In this document: one piece after another, positions 42,134-50,311 of the stretch
Position numbering within the stretch: position 1 is the first letter of the stretch
Layout: each line of letters opens with the position of its first letter
Assembly: GCF_017301735.1 (NCBI RefSeq)
Contig: NZ_CP071090.1
Span: 12,321,001-12,385,000, forward strand
Reading direction: 5' to 3'
From: Pyxidicoccus parkwaysis
GTDB lineage: Bacteria; Myxococcota; Myxococcia; Myxococcales; Myxococcaceae
Length of the DNA: 64,000 bases
Made by a program: the position numbers and the translations under genes
Notes under the pieces: model-generated
What the model was told of the DNA's origin: nothing
Seen by the model: only the letters and a program-made list of their open reading frames with translations
Databases searched by the model: none

Positions 42134-45021
42134 GCAAGTCGACCGACATCACCCGGTGGAACCGGGCCGGGCTGCGGCGCATCCGCTACGTGGACGCCAA
42201 CGCGGCCACGCTGCTCGAAGAAATCCGTGCGCGCCTGGACGAGCGCTTCAACGCGTCCGGGCCGTCCGTCCGCTGGCCGGCGATGCAGGCACCGGAGGTG
42301 GAGACGGAGTCCGAGCGGCAGGCGCGGCTGTTGGCCCAGTACGAGGCGCAGCGCGCGTCCGTGCCGGACTGGGGCTGGGAGATTGCCCGCGCGCTGGCGC
42401 GTGCCACCCACGTGCTCACCGAGCACGTGGATGCCTACGCCAACGAGGGCTACCTGGGCACGGCGACGCAGTGGGAGAGCCTGCGCCGGCTGGTGGAGAT
42501 GATTGACTACCACCCGTCGCCTCCCGCGTCGGCCTTCACGCCGCTGGTGGTGCACGCGAAGGCGGGCGCCCGGGGCACGCTGGGGCGGGGCTTCGCGGTG
42601 CGGCACTCGCCTCCGGACGGGGGCGCGCCCGTCACCTTCGAGACGCTGGACGACCTGGACGTGGACGCGGCGCTCAACGTGCTGCGGCCCGCGGGCCACG
42701 GGGTGAACCCGGATGCGCTGGGCCACTCCACGAAGCGGCTGGTGCTGGAGGGGAGCATCTCCGGCATCAACGCGGGCGAGCCCGTCGTCCTGGAGAGCGA
42801 GGCGGACGGACAGTTCCTGGCCTGTGTGGTGGAGAGCGTCGTCCAGGAGGCGGAGACGACCACCGTGCGGGTGACGCCCACGCTGCCGAGCAACGTCTTC
42901 ACCAAGGGGCGCACGCGCGTGCACGTGCGCCCCAAGGAGCGGCTGGCCCCCCAGGGGCCGCTGCGCACCGGTGGCTCGGTGGGGCTGACGCTGCGGCTGG
43001 CGGTGGAGCCGCGCGGGCTTCTGGCGGGGGACATCATCACCCTGTCGGACGGGCAGCGGCGCTACTACCGGCGCGTCACCGGCGTGGAGGGGAAGCTCGT
43101 GGGGTTGGACCGGGGCGTGGGAGAGCTGGCGCTGGAGCTCGCGGTGCTGGCCCGCCCGGTGGTGGTGCCGGTGGCGCGGCAGATGGGGACGCGGGTCATC
43201 GGCGCCAGCGAGCCTCCCACGGTGGAGCACTTCGTCCAGGTGCCGGGGGCATGGCAGCGGCTGAACGGCGAGACGCTGGGAGACCCGCGCGCCTTCGAGG
43301 ACCCGGTGCGCGAGTACGAGGTGCACGTGGTGTCCGCGGCCGAGGTGCCGGTGGAGACCACCGACGAGGCGAACCGGGGCTACACGCTGCTGAAGCTCAC
43401 CCAGCCGCGCGCGGAGGGTGAGTCGCCGGAGTCGCTGCTCAACCCGCAGGCCTTCCTGGCGCCGCCGCCTGCGTCCGCGGGAGGCTGGGCGGTGGACACC
43501 TTCCTGATGGCCGGGGACTCGGAGTCGCTGCTGCCGGCCACGCTGTGGACGGACAAGCCCAAGGGGCTTGCGGCGGGGGACTTCGCGGTGGTGGTGACGG
43601 GCGTGCAGGCCTCGTGGGGCCGGTTGGCCTCGGTGGGCACGAATGTGGACCTGGGGCGCGCGGAATTGGTGCCCGTGGACGGGTGGCAGGGCCGAGGCGG
43701 GGGCGAGTTCCCCCGCACGGAGACGCGGGTGTACGGCCGCTTCCAGGAGGTGGCGCGGCTGGTGGGCTGGGACGAGAACGCCACGCCGCTGTCCGGCACG
43801 CAGGTGCCGCTGGACGCGGTGCCGGCGGGGCTGACGTTCGGCCGGCCCGTGGTGGTGCGCCAGGAGGGCGGCTCGGCGCCGGCGCTCGTCACGCGCGTGC
43901 AGGGCACCGGCGAGGGCTTCGTGGCGCTGGTGGACCCGCTGCCCGCCGGGAGCACGGTGGACAACCTCGTCCTCCACGCCAACGTCGTCCTGGCGGGCCA
44001 CGGGGAGAAGAAGCCCGAGCAGGTGCTGGGCAGCGGCGACGCCACGCGGACGAGCCAGGCCTTCGTGCTGCGCGAGCGCGGCATCTCCTTCATCGCGGAC
44101 GCCACGCGCGCCTCGGGCGTGCGGGCGGACCTCGAGGTGAAGGTGGCGGGCCGCGTCTGGAACGCGGTGGAGAGCCTGCGCGAGTCGGGCCCCACGGACC
44201 CGCACTACACGGTGCGGCTGGTGCGCGACGGCGAGCTGGCCGTCGTCTTCGGTGACGGGCGCAACGGCCGCCGGCTGCCCACCGGGGCCAACAACGTGCG
44301 CGTTACGTTCCGCGCGGGCTCCGGCCTGGGAGGCAACCTGGCCTCGGGCAGCCTGGCGAAGCCGAGCCGGCCGCACCCGCTGGTGGAGGCCGTGGAGCAG
44401 CCGCTGCCCGCGTCGGGCGGCAACGACATGGAGGACGTGGAGGCGCTGCGCCGCACCGCGCCCGCCACGGTGCTGACGCTGCAGCGCGCGGTGTCCACGG
44501 AGGACTTCGCCAGCCTCGCCATGGGCCACAGCAGCGTCTGGCAGGCCCGCGCGATGCTCAAGCGCAACCCGGGCTCCCGCCAGGAGCTGGTGGAGGTGGT
44601 GGTGGTGCCCGCCGACGGCGGAGAGCTGGGGCCCCTCAAGCAGTCGCTCGCGGACTTCCTGCGCGCCCACGCGCTGCCGGGCGTGGACGTGTCCCTGTCG
44701 CGCTACCTCAGCGAGCCGGTGACGCTGGACGTGGAGATGGAGGTGGACACGCGGGCCTTCAACCCGGACGCGGTGGTGCAGGCCGTGCGCTCGGCGCTGC
44801 TGGACGCGCTGTCACTGCGCCGCCGGGGGCTGGGCCAGGCGCTGTACCTCAGTGACGTCTACAAGGTGGTGGAGGCCGTGACGGGCGTGGAGAGCTCCAT
44901 CTGCGTCCTGGCCGGGGTGCCGGGCCTGCAGCGCAAGGACGCGCCGTCCGGCGCGCACGTCGTCTACCTGAACCCGGACGGGCAGGGCCTGTCCGTGCGC
45001 TTCAAGGAGTACTCACTGTGA
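42130..45021 (+). CDS. Baseplate J-like wedge protein, large (Pvc12-like position)
   Basis: 963 residues from GTG 42130. Signature parts: RATHVLTEHVDAYANEGYLG, TQWESLRRLVEMIDYHPSPP, then many small beta-domains and a C-terminal baseplate-J core (VVFGDGRNGRRLPTGANNV; TFRAGSGLGGNLASGSL; VLTLQRAVSTEDFASLAMGH). This is the putative baseplate assembly protein family of eCIS and phage. It forms the outer part of the wedge and docks fibre proteins. Overlaps both neighbours by four bases. Confidence 0.88.
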   Translation: MSKSTDITRWNRAGLRRIRYVDANAATLLEEIRARLDERFNASGPSVRWPAMQAPEVETESERQARLLAQYEAQRASVPDWGWEIARALARATHVLTEHVDAYANEGYLGTATQWESLRRLVEMIDYHPSPPASAFTPLVVHAKAGARGTLGRGFAVRHSPPDGGAPVTFETLDDLDVDAALNVLRPAGHGVNPDALGHSTKRLVLEGSISGINAGEPVVLESEADGQFLACVVESVVQEAETTTVRVTPTLPSNVFTKGRTRVHVRPKERLAPQGPLRTGGSVGLTLRLAVEPRGLLAGDIITLSDGQRRYYRRVTGVEGKLVGLDRGVGELALELAVLARPVVVPVARQMGTRVIGASEPPTVEHFVQVPGAWQRLNGETLGDPRAFEDPVREYEVHVVSAAEVPVETTDEANRGYTLLKLTQPRAEGESPESLLNPQAFLAPPPASAGGWAVDTFLMAGDSESLLPATLWTDKPKGLAAGDFAVVVTGVQASWGRLASVGTNVDLGRAELVPVDGWQGRGGGEFPRTETRVYGRFQEVARLVGWDENATPLSGTQVPLDAVPAGLTFGRPVVVRQEGGSAPALVTRVQGTGEGFVALVDPLPAGSTVDNLVLHANVVLAGHGEKKPEQVLGSGDATRTSQAFVLRERGISFIADATRASGVRADLEVKVAGRVWNAVESLRESGPTDPHYTVRLVRDGELAVVFGDGRNGRRLPTGANNVRVTFRAGSGLGGNLASGSLAKPSRPHPLVEAVEQPLPASGGNDMEDVEALRRTAPATVLTLQRAVSTEDFASLAMGHSSVWQARAMLKRNPGSRQELVEVVVVPADGGELGPLKQSLADFLRAHALPGVDVSLSRYLSEPVTLDVEMEVDTRAFNPDAVVQAVRSALLDALSLRRRGLGQALYLSDVYKVVEAVTGVESSICVLAGVPGLQRKDAPSGAHVVYLNPDGQGLSVRFKEYSL

Positions 45022-46619
45022 GCACGGGAAGCGGACTCGGCGCGCAGCTGTACGGGCTTCTGCCGGAGGTGTACCGCACGCGCGACACCGGGGATTTGCG
45101 CGACTACCTGGAGTCGTGTGGCGAGGTGCTGGACCTGGTGCGCGGGGTGATTGGCCAGCGGTTGGCGGACGCGTTCCCGGACCACCCGGACGCGCAGGGC
45201 TGGACGCTGCCGTACCTGGCGGAGCTGCTGGACGTGAAGCTGCTGTCGCCCGCGGAGCCCGAGCAGCGGCGGGAGCTGTCCCAGGCGGTGTCGCTGCGCC
45301 AGCGCAAGGGCACGCCGGGCTCGGTGGCGCAGGTGGCCCGGGACGTCGGCCAGTACGCCTGGGACACGGAGGACCCGAGGAACGAGCCGTCCTCGCCCGT
45401 GTACCTCCAGGAGGGTTGGAGGCGGGTGGCGGTGACGCCGCGCGTGGGCCAGCCGCTGCTGCCGCCCGAGTCGCTCGGGGCCCTGCCGCTGCCGGCGGGG
45501 GCGCCGGCGCGGCGGCACCCGGCGCTGCCCGCGGCGACGGTGGACTTCCGGTACGCGTCGCGCAAGGTGGCGCTGCCTCCGCGTGGGGACGGGACACCCC
45601 GGGCTCCGCTCCAGGAGAACGTGCACGGCATTCCGCTGGCGCCCGGCCACTTCGACGACGTGTCCCGCAGGACTCCGGACCTGCGCCGGCCCTCGTCGAG
45701 ACAGGGGCACGTCCACCCCAAGCGCGTGGTGGTCTTCACGCTGCCCCGGGTGGGCTTCTTCCCGCCGGGCTGGGAGTTCGGGGACACGCGCCCCCTGCCG
45801 GTGCCGCCGGAGGCCTCGCGCCCGCTGCCCAGGCGCCGTGAGGGCCCGCTGCCACCCGAGCCGGCCTCGGGTGACTACGTCATCGAGAACCTCGTCCTGC
45901 CGGAAGATACGGAGGTCGTGGTGAGCAACCGGCCGCTGGTGATGCGCAACTGCGTCGTCCAGGGCAACGTCTACATCGACTCGTTCGACAACGGGCACCT
46001 CATCGAGGACTGCATCGTCACGGGGCAGGTGGCGAAGAACCTGGGGAATGAGCTCATCGTCCGCCGCTCCGCGCTCGGGCACCTCACGCTGGAGGCGGGC
46101 ACGCTGGACGTGTCCGGCGCGACGGTGGAGGACAGCCTCCTGGGCGGGCTGGACAGCGTGGGCCTCGTCACGCTGCTGAGCGTGACGGTGCTGAGCACGC
46201 TGGATGCCAGGCGGTGCTTCGCCAACGACTCCCTCTTCGCGGGCACCGTCGTCCCCCGTGCGGGCGTGGGCAACTGCTTCCGCTACTGCCGGCTGCCGGC
46301 GAACGCGCTCGCCGCGTACACGGTGGAGGGCCAGCCCGCCGAGGCGTACGAGTGCACGAGCGAGGCGCCCCGGTTCCGCACCACCCTCTTCGGCGCGCCC
46401 GGGGCCGGAGTGCTCGCGAGCGACAACAGCGCGCGGCTGCTCGACGGCGCCGAGGACGGAGGCGAGCTGGGGGCGTACCGCCACCGCCGCTACGTCCTGC
46501 GGGACGAGGCGGTGCTCGCCCGGCTCCGTGAGTCCCTGCCCGCGGGCATGAGCGCCATCCTCGTTCCGGACGACAGGCTGGGCGTGTCCCTGCCCGTCGT
46601 GACGTCACCTTCCACCTGA
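45018..46619 (+). CDS. Tail protein I-like domain fused to a beta-helix (fibre connector)
   Basis: 533 residues from GTG 45018. The first ~115 residues (YGLLPEVYRTRDTGDLRDYL; LPYLAELLDVKLLSP; KGTPGSVAQVARDVG) match phage tail protein I, the wedge part that links baseplate and fibre. A Pro/Arg-rich linker (about 120-280) leads to a right-handed beta-helix of ~15-20-residue rungs (VVSNRPLVMRNCVVQGNVYI; GHLIEDCIVTGQVAKNLGN). The fusion of gpI with a helix of this size is unusual and may build a stiff arm. 33 bp gap to the fibre gene. Confidence 0.78.
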   Translation: MSTGSGLGAQLYGLLPEVYRTRDTGDLRDYLESCGEVLDLVRGVIGQRLADAFPDHPDAQGWTLPYLAELLDVKLLSPAEPEQRRELSQAVSLRQRKGTPGSVAQVARDVGQYAWDTEDPRNEPSSPVYLQEGWRRVAVTPRVGQPLLPPESLGALPLPAGAPARRHPALPAATVDFRYASRKVALPPRGDGTPRAPLQENVHGIPLAPGHFDDVSRRTPDLRRPSSRQGHVHPKRVVVFTLPRVGFFPPGWEFGDTRPLPVPPEASRPLPRRREGPLPPEPASGDYVIENLVLPEDTEVVVSNRPLVMRNCVVQGNVYIDSFDNGHLIEDCIVTGQVAKNLGNELIVRRSALGHLTLEAGTLDVSGATVEDSLLGGLDSVGLVTLLSVTVLSTLDARRCFANDSLFAGTVVPRAGVGNCFRYCRLPANALAAYTVEGQPAEAYECTSEAPRFRTTLFGAPGAGVLASDNSARLLDGAEDGGELGAYRHRRYVLRDEAVLARLRESLPAGMSAILVPDDRLGVSLPVVTSPST

Positions 46620-46652
46620 TTCCCGCTTCGACTCCCTGCGGAGCTCCTCACC

Positions 46653-48518
46653 ATGAAGACCCAGATTTCACGCCACTCCCACGACTCCTCCAAGCGCTAC
46701 TCGGGCGTCTACCAGCAGCAGGGGCGGATGCTCACCGACGCGGACTGGAACGAGCTGGTCTCCATCATCAACGAGCGTGTCACCAACGCCCTGCAGGACG
46801 TGGTGGGCAGCGGCGGCCCTTCTGCCCGGAAGCTGCAGATTTCCAACACGCTGCAGATAACGCCCGGCAGCGTGTACGCCGACGGGCTGATGGCCACGCT
46901 GCCCGGCACGACGGCCTTCACCTACGCCACGCAGCCGGACTTTCCGCTGGCGCCGGGGACTCCGGCGGTGGGCGAGAGCCTGTACGCCGACCTCTGGGAG
47001 CGGCCGGTGCTGTTCCTGGAGGACCCGTCGCTCCAGGACCCGGGGCTGCACGGAGCGGACACGTGCACGCGCACACAGGTGATGTTGCAGGTCAAGCGCT
47101 GCCCCGCGGGCCAGCAGCCCACGGACCCGCTCGTCAACCCGGGGCGGGGCAACGCGCCGCTCACGCTGTCCCAGCGCGTGGGAGGCACGGGGCCGGCCTC
47201 GCAGGGCACCGGCAACTACCTCTTCCGGCTGGAGGTGCACGACGTGAAGGGCTCGCCCACGGCGCCCTCCGAGCTGACGCTGAAGTGGTCCAGTGAGAAC
47301 GCGGCCGAGGCGTATGCGAACGGGCCTGGCGTGCCCCAGGACTACCAGGGCAACGACTGGCTCTACGAGTTCTACAGCGCCAGCAGCGAGAAGCACCTGG
47401 GCGTGCACCTCGGCACCCTGCCGGCGGGCTTCCCGGTGCTGGGCCGGCTGGAGGCGGGCTACCCGGTGTCCGTGCCGGACGCGGCCACGTACCCGTTCGT
47501 GCGCCGCTGGGACGGCTGGTGCACGCTGACGCGCAACACCACCACGGGCGTGTGGACCTTCGTCAGCGGCGGGAGAGACCGTGGCGCGCTGCTGTCCACG
47601 GCCAATGCGCAGGGCGTGCATGGCCATGTGCGCATCGAGAATGGCGTGCTGTACCTGGAGCTGCAGGACCTGGCGCTGGCGCTCACGCTGACGGGGACGG
47701 GCATCACCAGCCGCACCTTCGTGCCCGGGGACTACTGGCTGGCGCCGGTGCGCGAGCAGGACGCCGCGGGAGCCCAGGTGCTGAATGCCGCGCAGCCGGT
47801 GGGCATTCTCCACCGCTACGTCAAGCTGGGCGTCATCACGTCGGGGGTCTTCACTCCGGAGCGGACGTTGAGCTTCCCCTCGCTGTCCCGGCTGACGTCG
47901 GTGAGCACGGGGGACTCGGGGGCGAACTACGTGGGCACGGAGGCGCACGCGGACGTGACGGGCACCACGGTGCAGTCGCAGCTCAGCTCGCTCATCCCGG
48001 TGCTGAACAAGGCGAACAACCCCAACTTCGGCTCCAACCTCATCGGCAGCGCGGCGATTACCGGCACGTCGAAGAGCGTGACCGCGGGCCCCGTCCGCAG
48101 CCAGCTCACCCAGCTGGTCACCCACCTCAACAACCACGTGGCGTCGAACAGCACGGACCACGACACCCGGTACTACCCGAGGACGGATGCGGACACGAAG
48201 TTCGCCCTGGCCAGCCACAACCACGACGCCCGGTACCCGTCGCTCCTGTACCAGTGGACGTTCACCCTGAACGCCAACCAGACGTGGCAGCAGGCCGTAC
48301 CCATCTTCACGCGGCCGCCGCTCGTCGCCATGCAGCTGAAGGTCCAGGTCCCCCAGGGGGACGAGGACGACATCTACTACGTCTTCAGCGGCCCGACGCA
48401 TTCCAAGGTGGAGGTGTCGCTCTACCCGGGGTCCAGCAGCAGCTCGAATCGACTCGTCGTCTGGAACTCCGACACGGACAACTTCGAGGTGCAGCTGCGC
48501 CTGTTCGACGTGCGGTAG
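46653..48518 (+). CDS. DUF6519 tail fibre-like protein (receptor-binding candidate)
   Basis: 621 residues from ATG 46653. YSGVYQQQGRMLTDADWNEL is the N-terminal signature of DUF6519, which attaches to eCIS baseplates. After a large beta-rich body the end has the fibre signature DHDTRYYPRTDADTKFALAS followed by HNHDARYPS, the His-x-His/'ARY' repeats that fold into trimeric phage fibres and bind metal, and a final beta-sandwich (about 540-621). Probably contacts the target cell. Last gene of the operon. Confidence 0.8.
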   Translation: MKTQISRHSHDSSKRYSGVYQQQGRMLTDADWNELVSIINERVTNALQDVVGSGGPSARKLQISNTLQITPGSVYADGLMATLPGTTAFTYATQPDFPLAPGTPAVGESLYADLWERPVLFLEDPSLQDPGLHGADTCTRTQVMLQVKRCPAGQQPTDPLVNPGRGNAPLTLSQRVGGTGPASQGTGNYLFRLEVHDVKGSPTAPSELTLKWSSENAAEAYANGPGVPQDYQGNDWLYEFYSASSEKHLGVHLGTLPAGFPVLGRLEAGYPVSVPDAATYPFVRRWDGWCTLTRNTTTGVWTFVSGGRDRGALLSTANAQGVHGHVRIENGVLYLELQDLALALTLTGTGITSRTFVPGDYWLAPVREQDAAGAQVLNAAQPVGILHRYVKLGVITSGVFTPERTLSFPSLSRLTSVSTGDSGANYVGTEAHADVTGTTVQSQLSSLIPVLNKANNPNFGSNLIGSAAITGTSKSVTAGPVRSQLTQLVTHLNNHVASNSTDHDTRYYPRTDADTKFALASHNHDARYPSLLYQWTFTLNANQTWQQAVPIFTRPPLVAMQLKVQVPQGDEDDIYYVFSGPTHSKVEVSLYPGSSSSSNRLVVWNSDTDNFEVQLRLFDVR

Positions 48519-48561
48519 CGCCCCTTCCATGGCGGGGCGCCCGGTCCGCTGGCGCCCCGAC

Positions 48562-49584
48562 TCAGGAGGACCGGAGCATCGCCTCCAACTCGTCATGTGA
48601 GAGGCCGGAGTGGGTGGCGAGCGCGTCCAGGAGGGCGGAGCGGGTGGGGCCTTCCTGCAGGCGGAGGAAGATGAGCGACAGCGCCTCGACGGCCTCCTTC
48701 CGCTCGGCGGCAGAGGCGTTTCTGCCCCGGGGGAGCGTGGTGTCGAGGAGGTACTCGGTGAGGGGCCGCGCCTCGTCGAGCACGCGGCGCATGGCCTCGG
48801 GCCCGGCGCGCACGAGGAACTCGTCCGGGTCTTCCTTGCGGGGGAGCCGGGCGACGCGCGTGGCGGGGACGTAGAGGAGCATGAGGTCGGCGTTCTGCTG
48901 GACGCCGCGCCAACCCCCGAGGTCTGGATCCAACATGACCACCAGCTCACGCGCCCCCGCCGCGAGCAGCAGGTCGATGCGCGAGGTGCTCAGGGTGGTG
49001 GCGATGAGGCCGACGGAGTGGGTGAAGCCGGTCTGGTGAAGCATCATGCAGTCGAAGCCGCCCTCGACGACGATGGCGGAGCCCTCGCGGCGGATGGCGT
49101 CGCGGGCATGCACCAGCCCGAAGAGCGTGTGGTCGCGCTCGAAGATGGGGGAGATGCAGGGCTCCTGATACTTGCGCCGTTCGTGGGGAGGCAGGTCCCG
49201 CCCGATGAAGGAGAGCGGGTGTCCTTCCGGTGAGCAGAACGGGAGGGTGACGCGGCCCCGGAAGACGTCCGTGAAGCCACCCCCGGCCGGTGCGCGGCGC
49301 AGGAGGCCCGCCCGCTCGCCCGCGTTGGCCAGACCCGCGGGCGCAAGCGCGTTGGCCAGCGCGGTGCCCGAGGCCGAGGCATACCCGAGCGCGAAGGCCC
49401 GTGCGGTCTCTTCGGTGATGCCGCGCGAGGCGATGTAGTCGCGCGCGGCCTGGCCCTCCGTGCCCTCCCAGAGCAGGCCCTGGAAGTGCGCGGCGGCCAG
49501 CGTGATGCAGCGGTGGAGCTCCTCGCGCTCCAGGCGTGCGGCGCGCTGGAAGCGGTCTTCAGCTGGGGGTGATTCGTGGCTCAT
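48562..49584 (-). CDS. DnaG-primase-like protein without zinc finger (TOPRIM protein)
   Basis: 340 residues from ATG 49584 (GGAGGAAG about seven bases upstream). Residues 35-150 match the primase catalytic-core N-part (ITEETARAFALGYAS; GRVTLPFCSPEGHPLSFIGR). The TOPRIM domain is clear: AIVVEGGFDCMMLHQTGF near 190 and LVVMLDPDLGGWRGVQQNAD near 235, keeping Glu and the D-x-D site. KEDPDEFLVRAG is the DnaG-type end. The N-terminal Cys/His zinc-binding domain is absent. It runs convergent to the eCIS operon, 44 bp after it; a phage-type or accessory replication/repair role is inferred. Confidence 0.78.
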   Translation of the reverse strand: MSHESPPAEDRFQRAARLEREELHRCITLAAAHFQGLLWEGTEGQAARDYIASRGITEETARAFALGYASASGTALANALAPAGLANAGERAGLLRRAPAGGGFTDVFRGRVTLPFCSPEGHPLSFIGRDLPPHERRKYQEPCISPIFERDHTLFGLVHARDAIRREGSAIVVEGGFDCMMLHQTGFTHSVGLIATTLSTSRIDLLLAAGARELVVMLDPDLGGWRGVQQNADLMLLYVPATRVARLPRKEDPDEFLVRAGPEAMRRVLDEARPLTEYLLDTTLPRGRNASAAERKEAVEALSLIFLRLQEGPTRSALLDALATHSGLSHDELEAMLRSS

Positions 49585-49800
49585 GCCCGTTCTTCCTCCG
49601 CGCGGATGGCGTCCTGGCGCGCAGGTCAGGATACGCGCTCACCCGGACATTCCTGTCACGACGAGCACGGCGCGCCGCCCATCGACTGCGGGGTGAGGGA
49701 CCCGCGGCGAGAGCGCCCAGGCCTGTGGCCCTTGGCCGAACGATGGAGCCTTGCTATCTGGCCACGAGCACTCCCCACACCTTCGCCAGGTACCTTCCGA

Positions 49801-50253
49801 TGAGTGGCCAATTGCTGACTTGGGCCGTTCTCCCTTTGCACCAACAGGTGGGTCTCGAGGCTGTCGCCGCGGCGCTCGTTGATTTCCATCCAAGACTCGA
49901 AGGTCAGTACCTTCGTATCTCCAATTTCTTCCTGGTTCGGGTCGCTGCTACGCAGGTGCCACCCCGCTTGGATTGGACCTACGCGTCGAGCAAGGCGCCC
50001 ATTGGGGCGACGAGCGTGGAGATTCTCGCACCCGACGAGGGCTGGCTGGGCCGGCTGGCTTCGCCGGAGCTCATGTCTTTGGTTGGCATCAAGGGTGCGC
50101 GCGGGTCGGTTGGGCGCTTGGACGCGCAATGTGCTCGCATGGGTCGCTCAGAGCTTCCACGCGCACAAGGGTGCTCGGCCGTTCCGGTCGTTCGACCGTG
50201 TTGTCCCGCCCTCACCGATGCAGGGGATTGCCGCGGTCCTGCTCTGGCCGTAA
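49801..50253 (+). pseudogene. Possible frameshifted gene of unknown function
   Basis: From ATG 49800/49801 a plus frame reads MSGQLLTWAVLPLHQQVGLE ... LRISNFFLVRVAATQVPPRL to about 50130; the next frame then reads TRNVLAWVAQSFHAHKGARP and FDRVVPPSPMQGIAAVLLWP to TAA at 50253. The two halves together look protein-like, whereas each continues poorly alone. No family recognised, no good ribosome site. The rest of 49585-50311 shows no gene. Confidence 0.3.
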
Positions 50254-50311
50254 CGAAGTCCGACGGTAGCCCAACCTGTCGGTTTGCGCCGAGGGCCTCT
50301 TTTCCAGGGGA

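Noticed and set aside
42004..44670. A long minus-strand frame opposite the large baseplate gene, and similar ones at 30730-33105 and 46668-48950
   Set aside because: Same cause: low-complexity Arg/His-rich products, no start signals, opposite recognised structural genes.
30652..48518. Type VI secretion system
   Set aside because: Sheath and tube could suggest T6SS, but TssJ/L/M and ClpV-type genes are absent, and the DUF4255 cap and Pvc15-type ATPase point to eCIS.
30652..48518. Prophage tail region
   Set aside because: No head, portal, terminase, lysis or integrase genes lie in the window, and the cap/ATPase/DUF4157 set is characteristic of eCIS. An adjoining prophage outside the window cannot be excluded.
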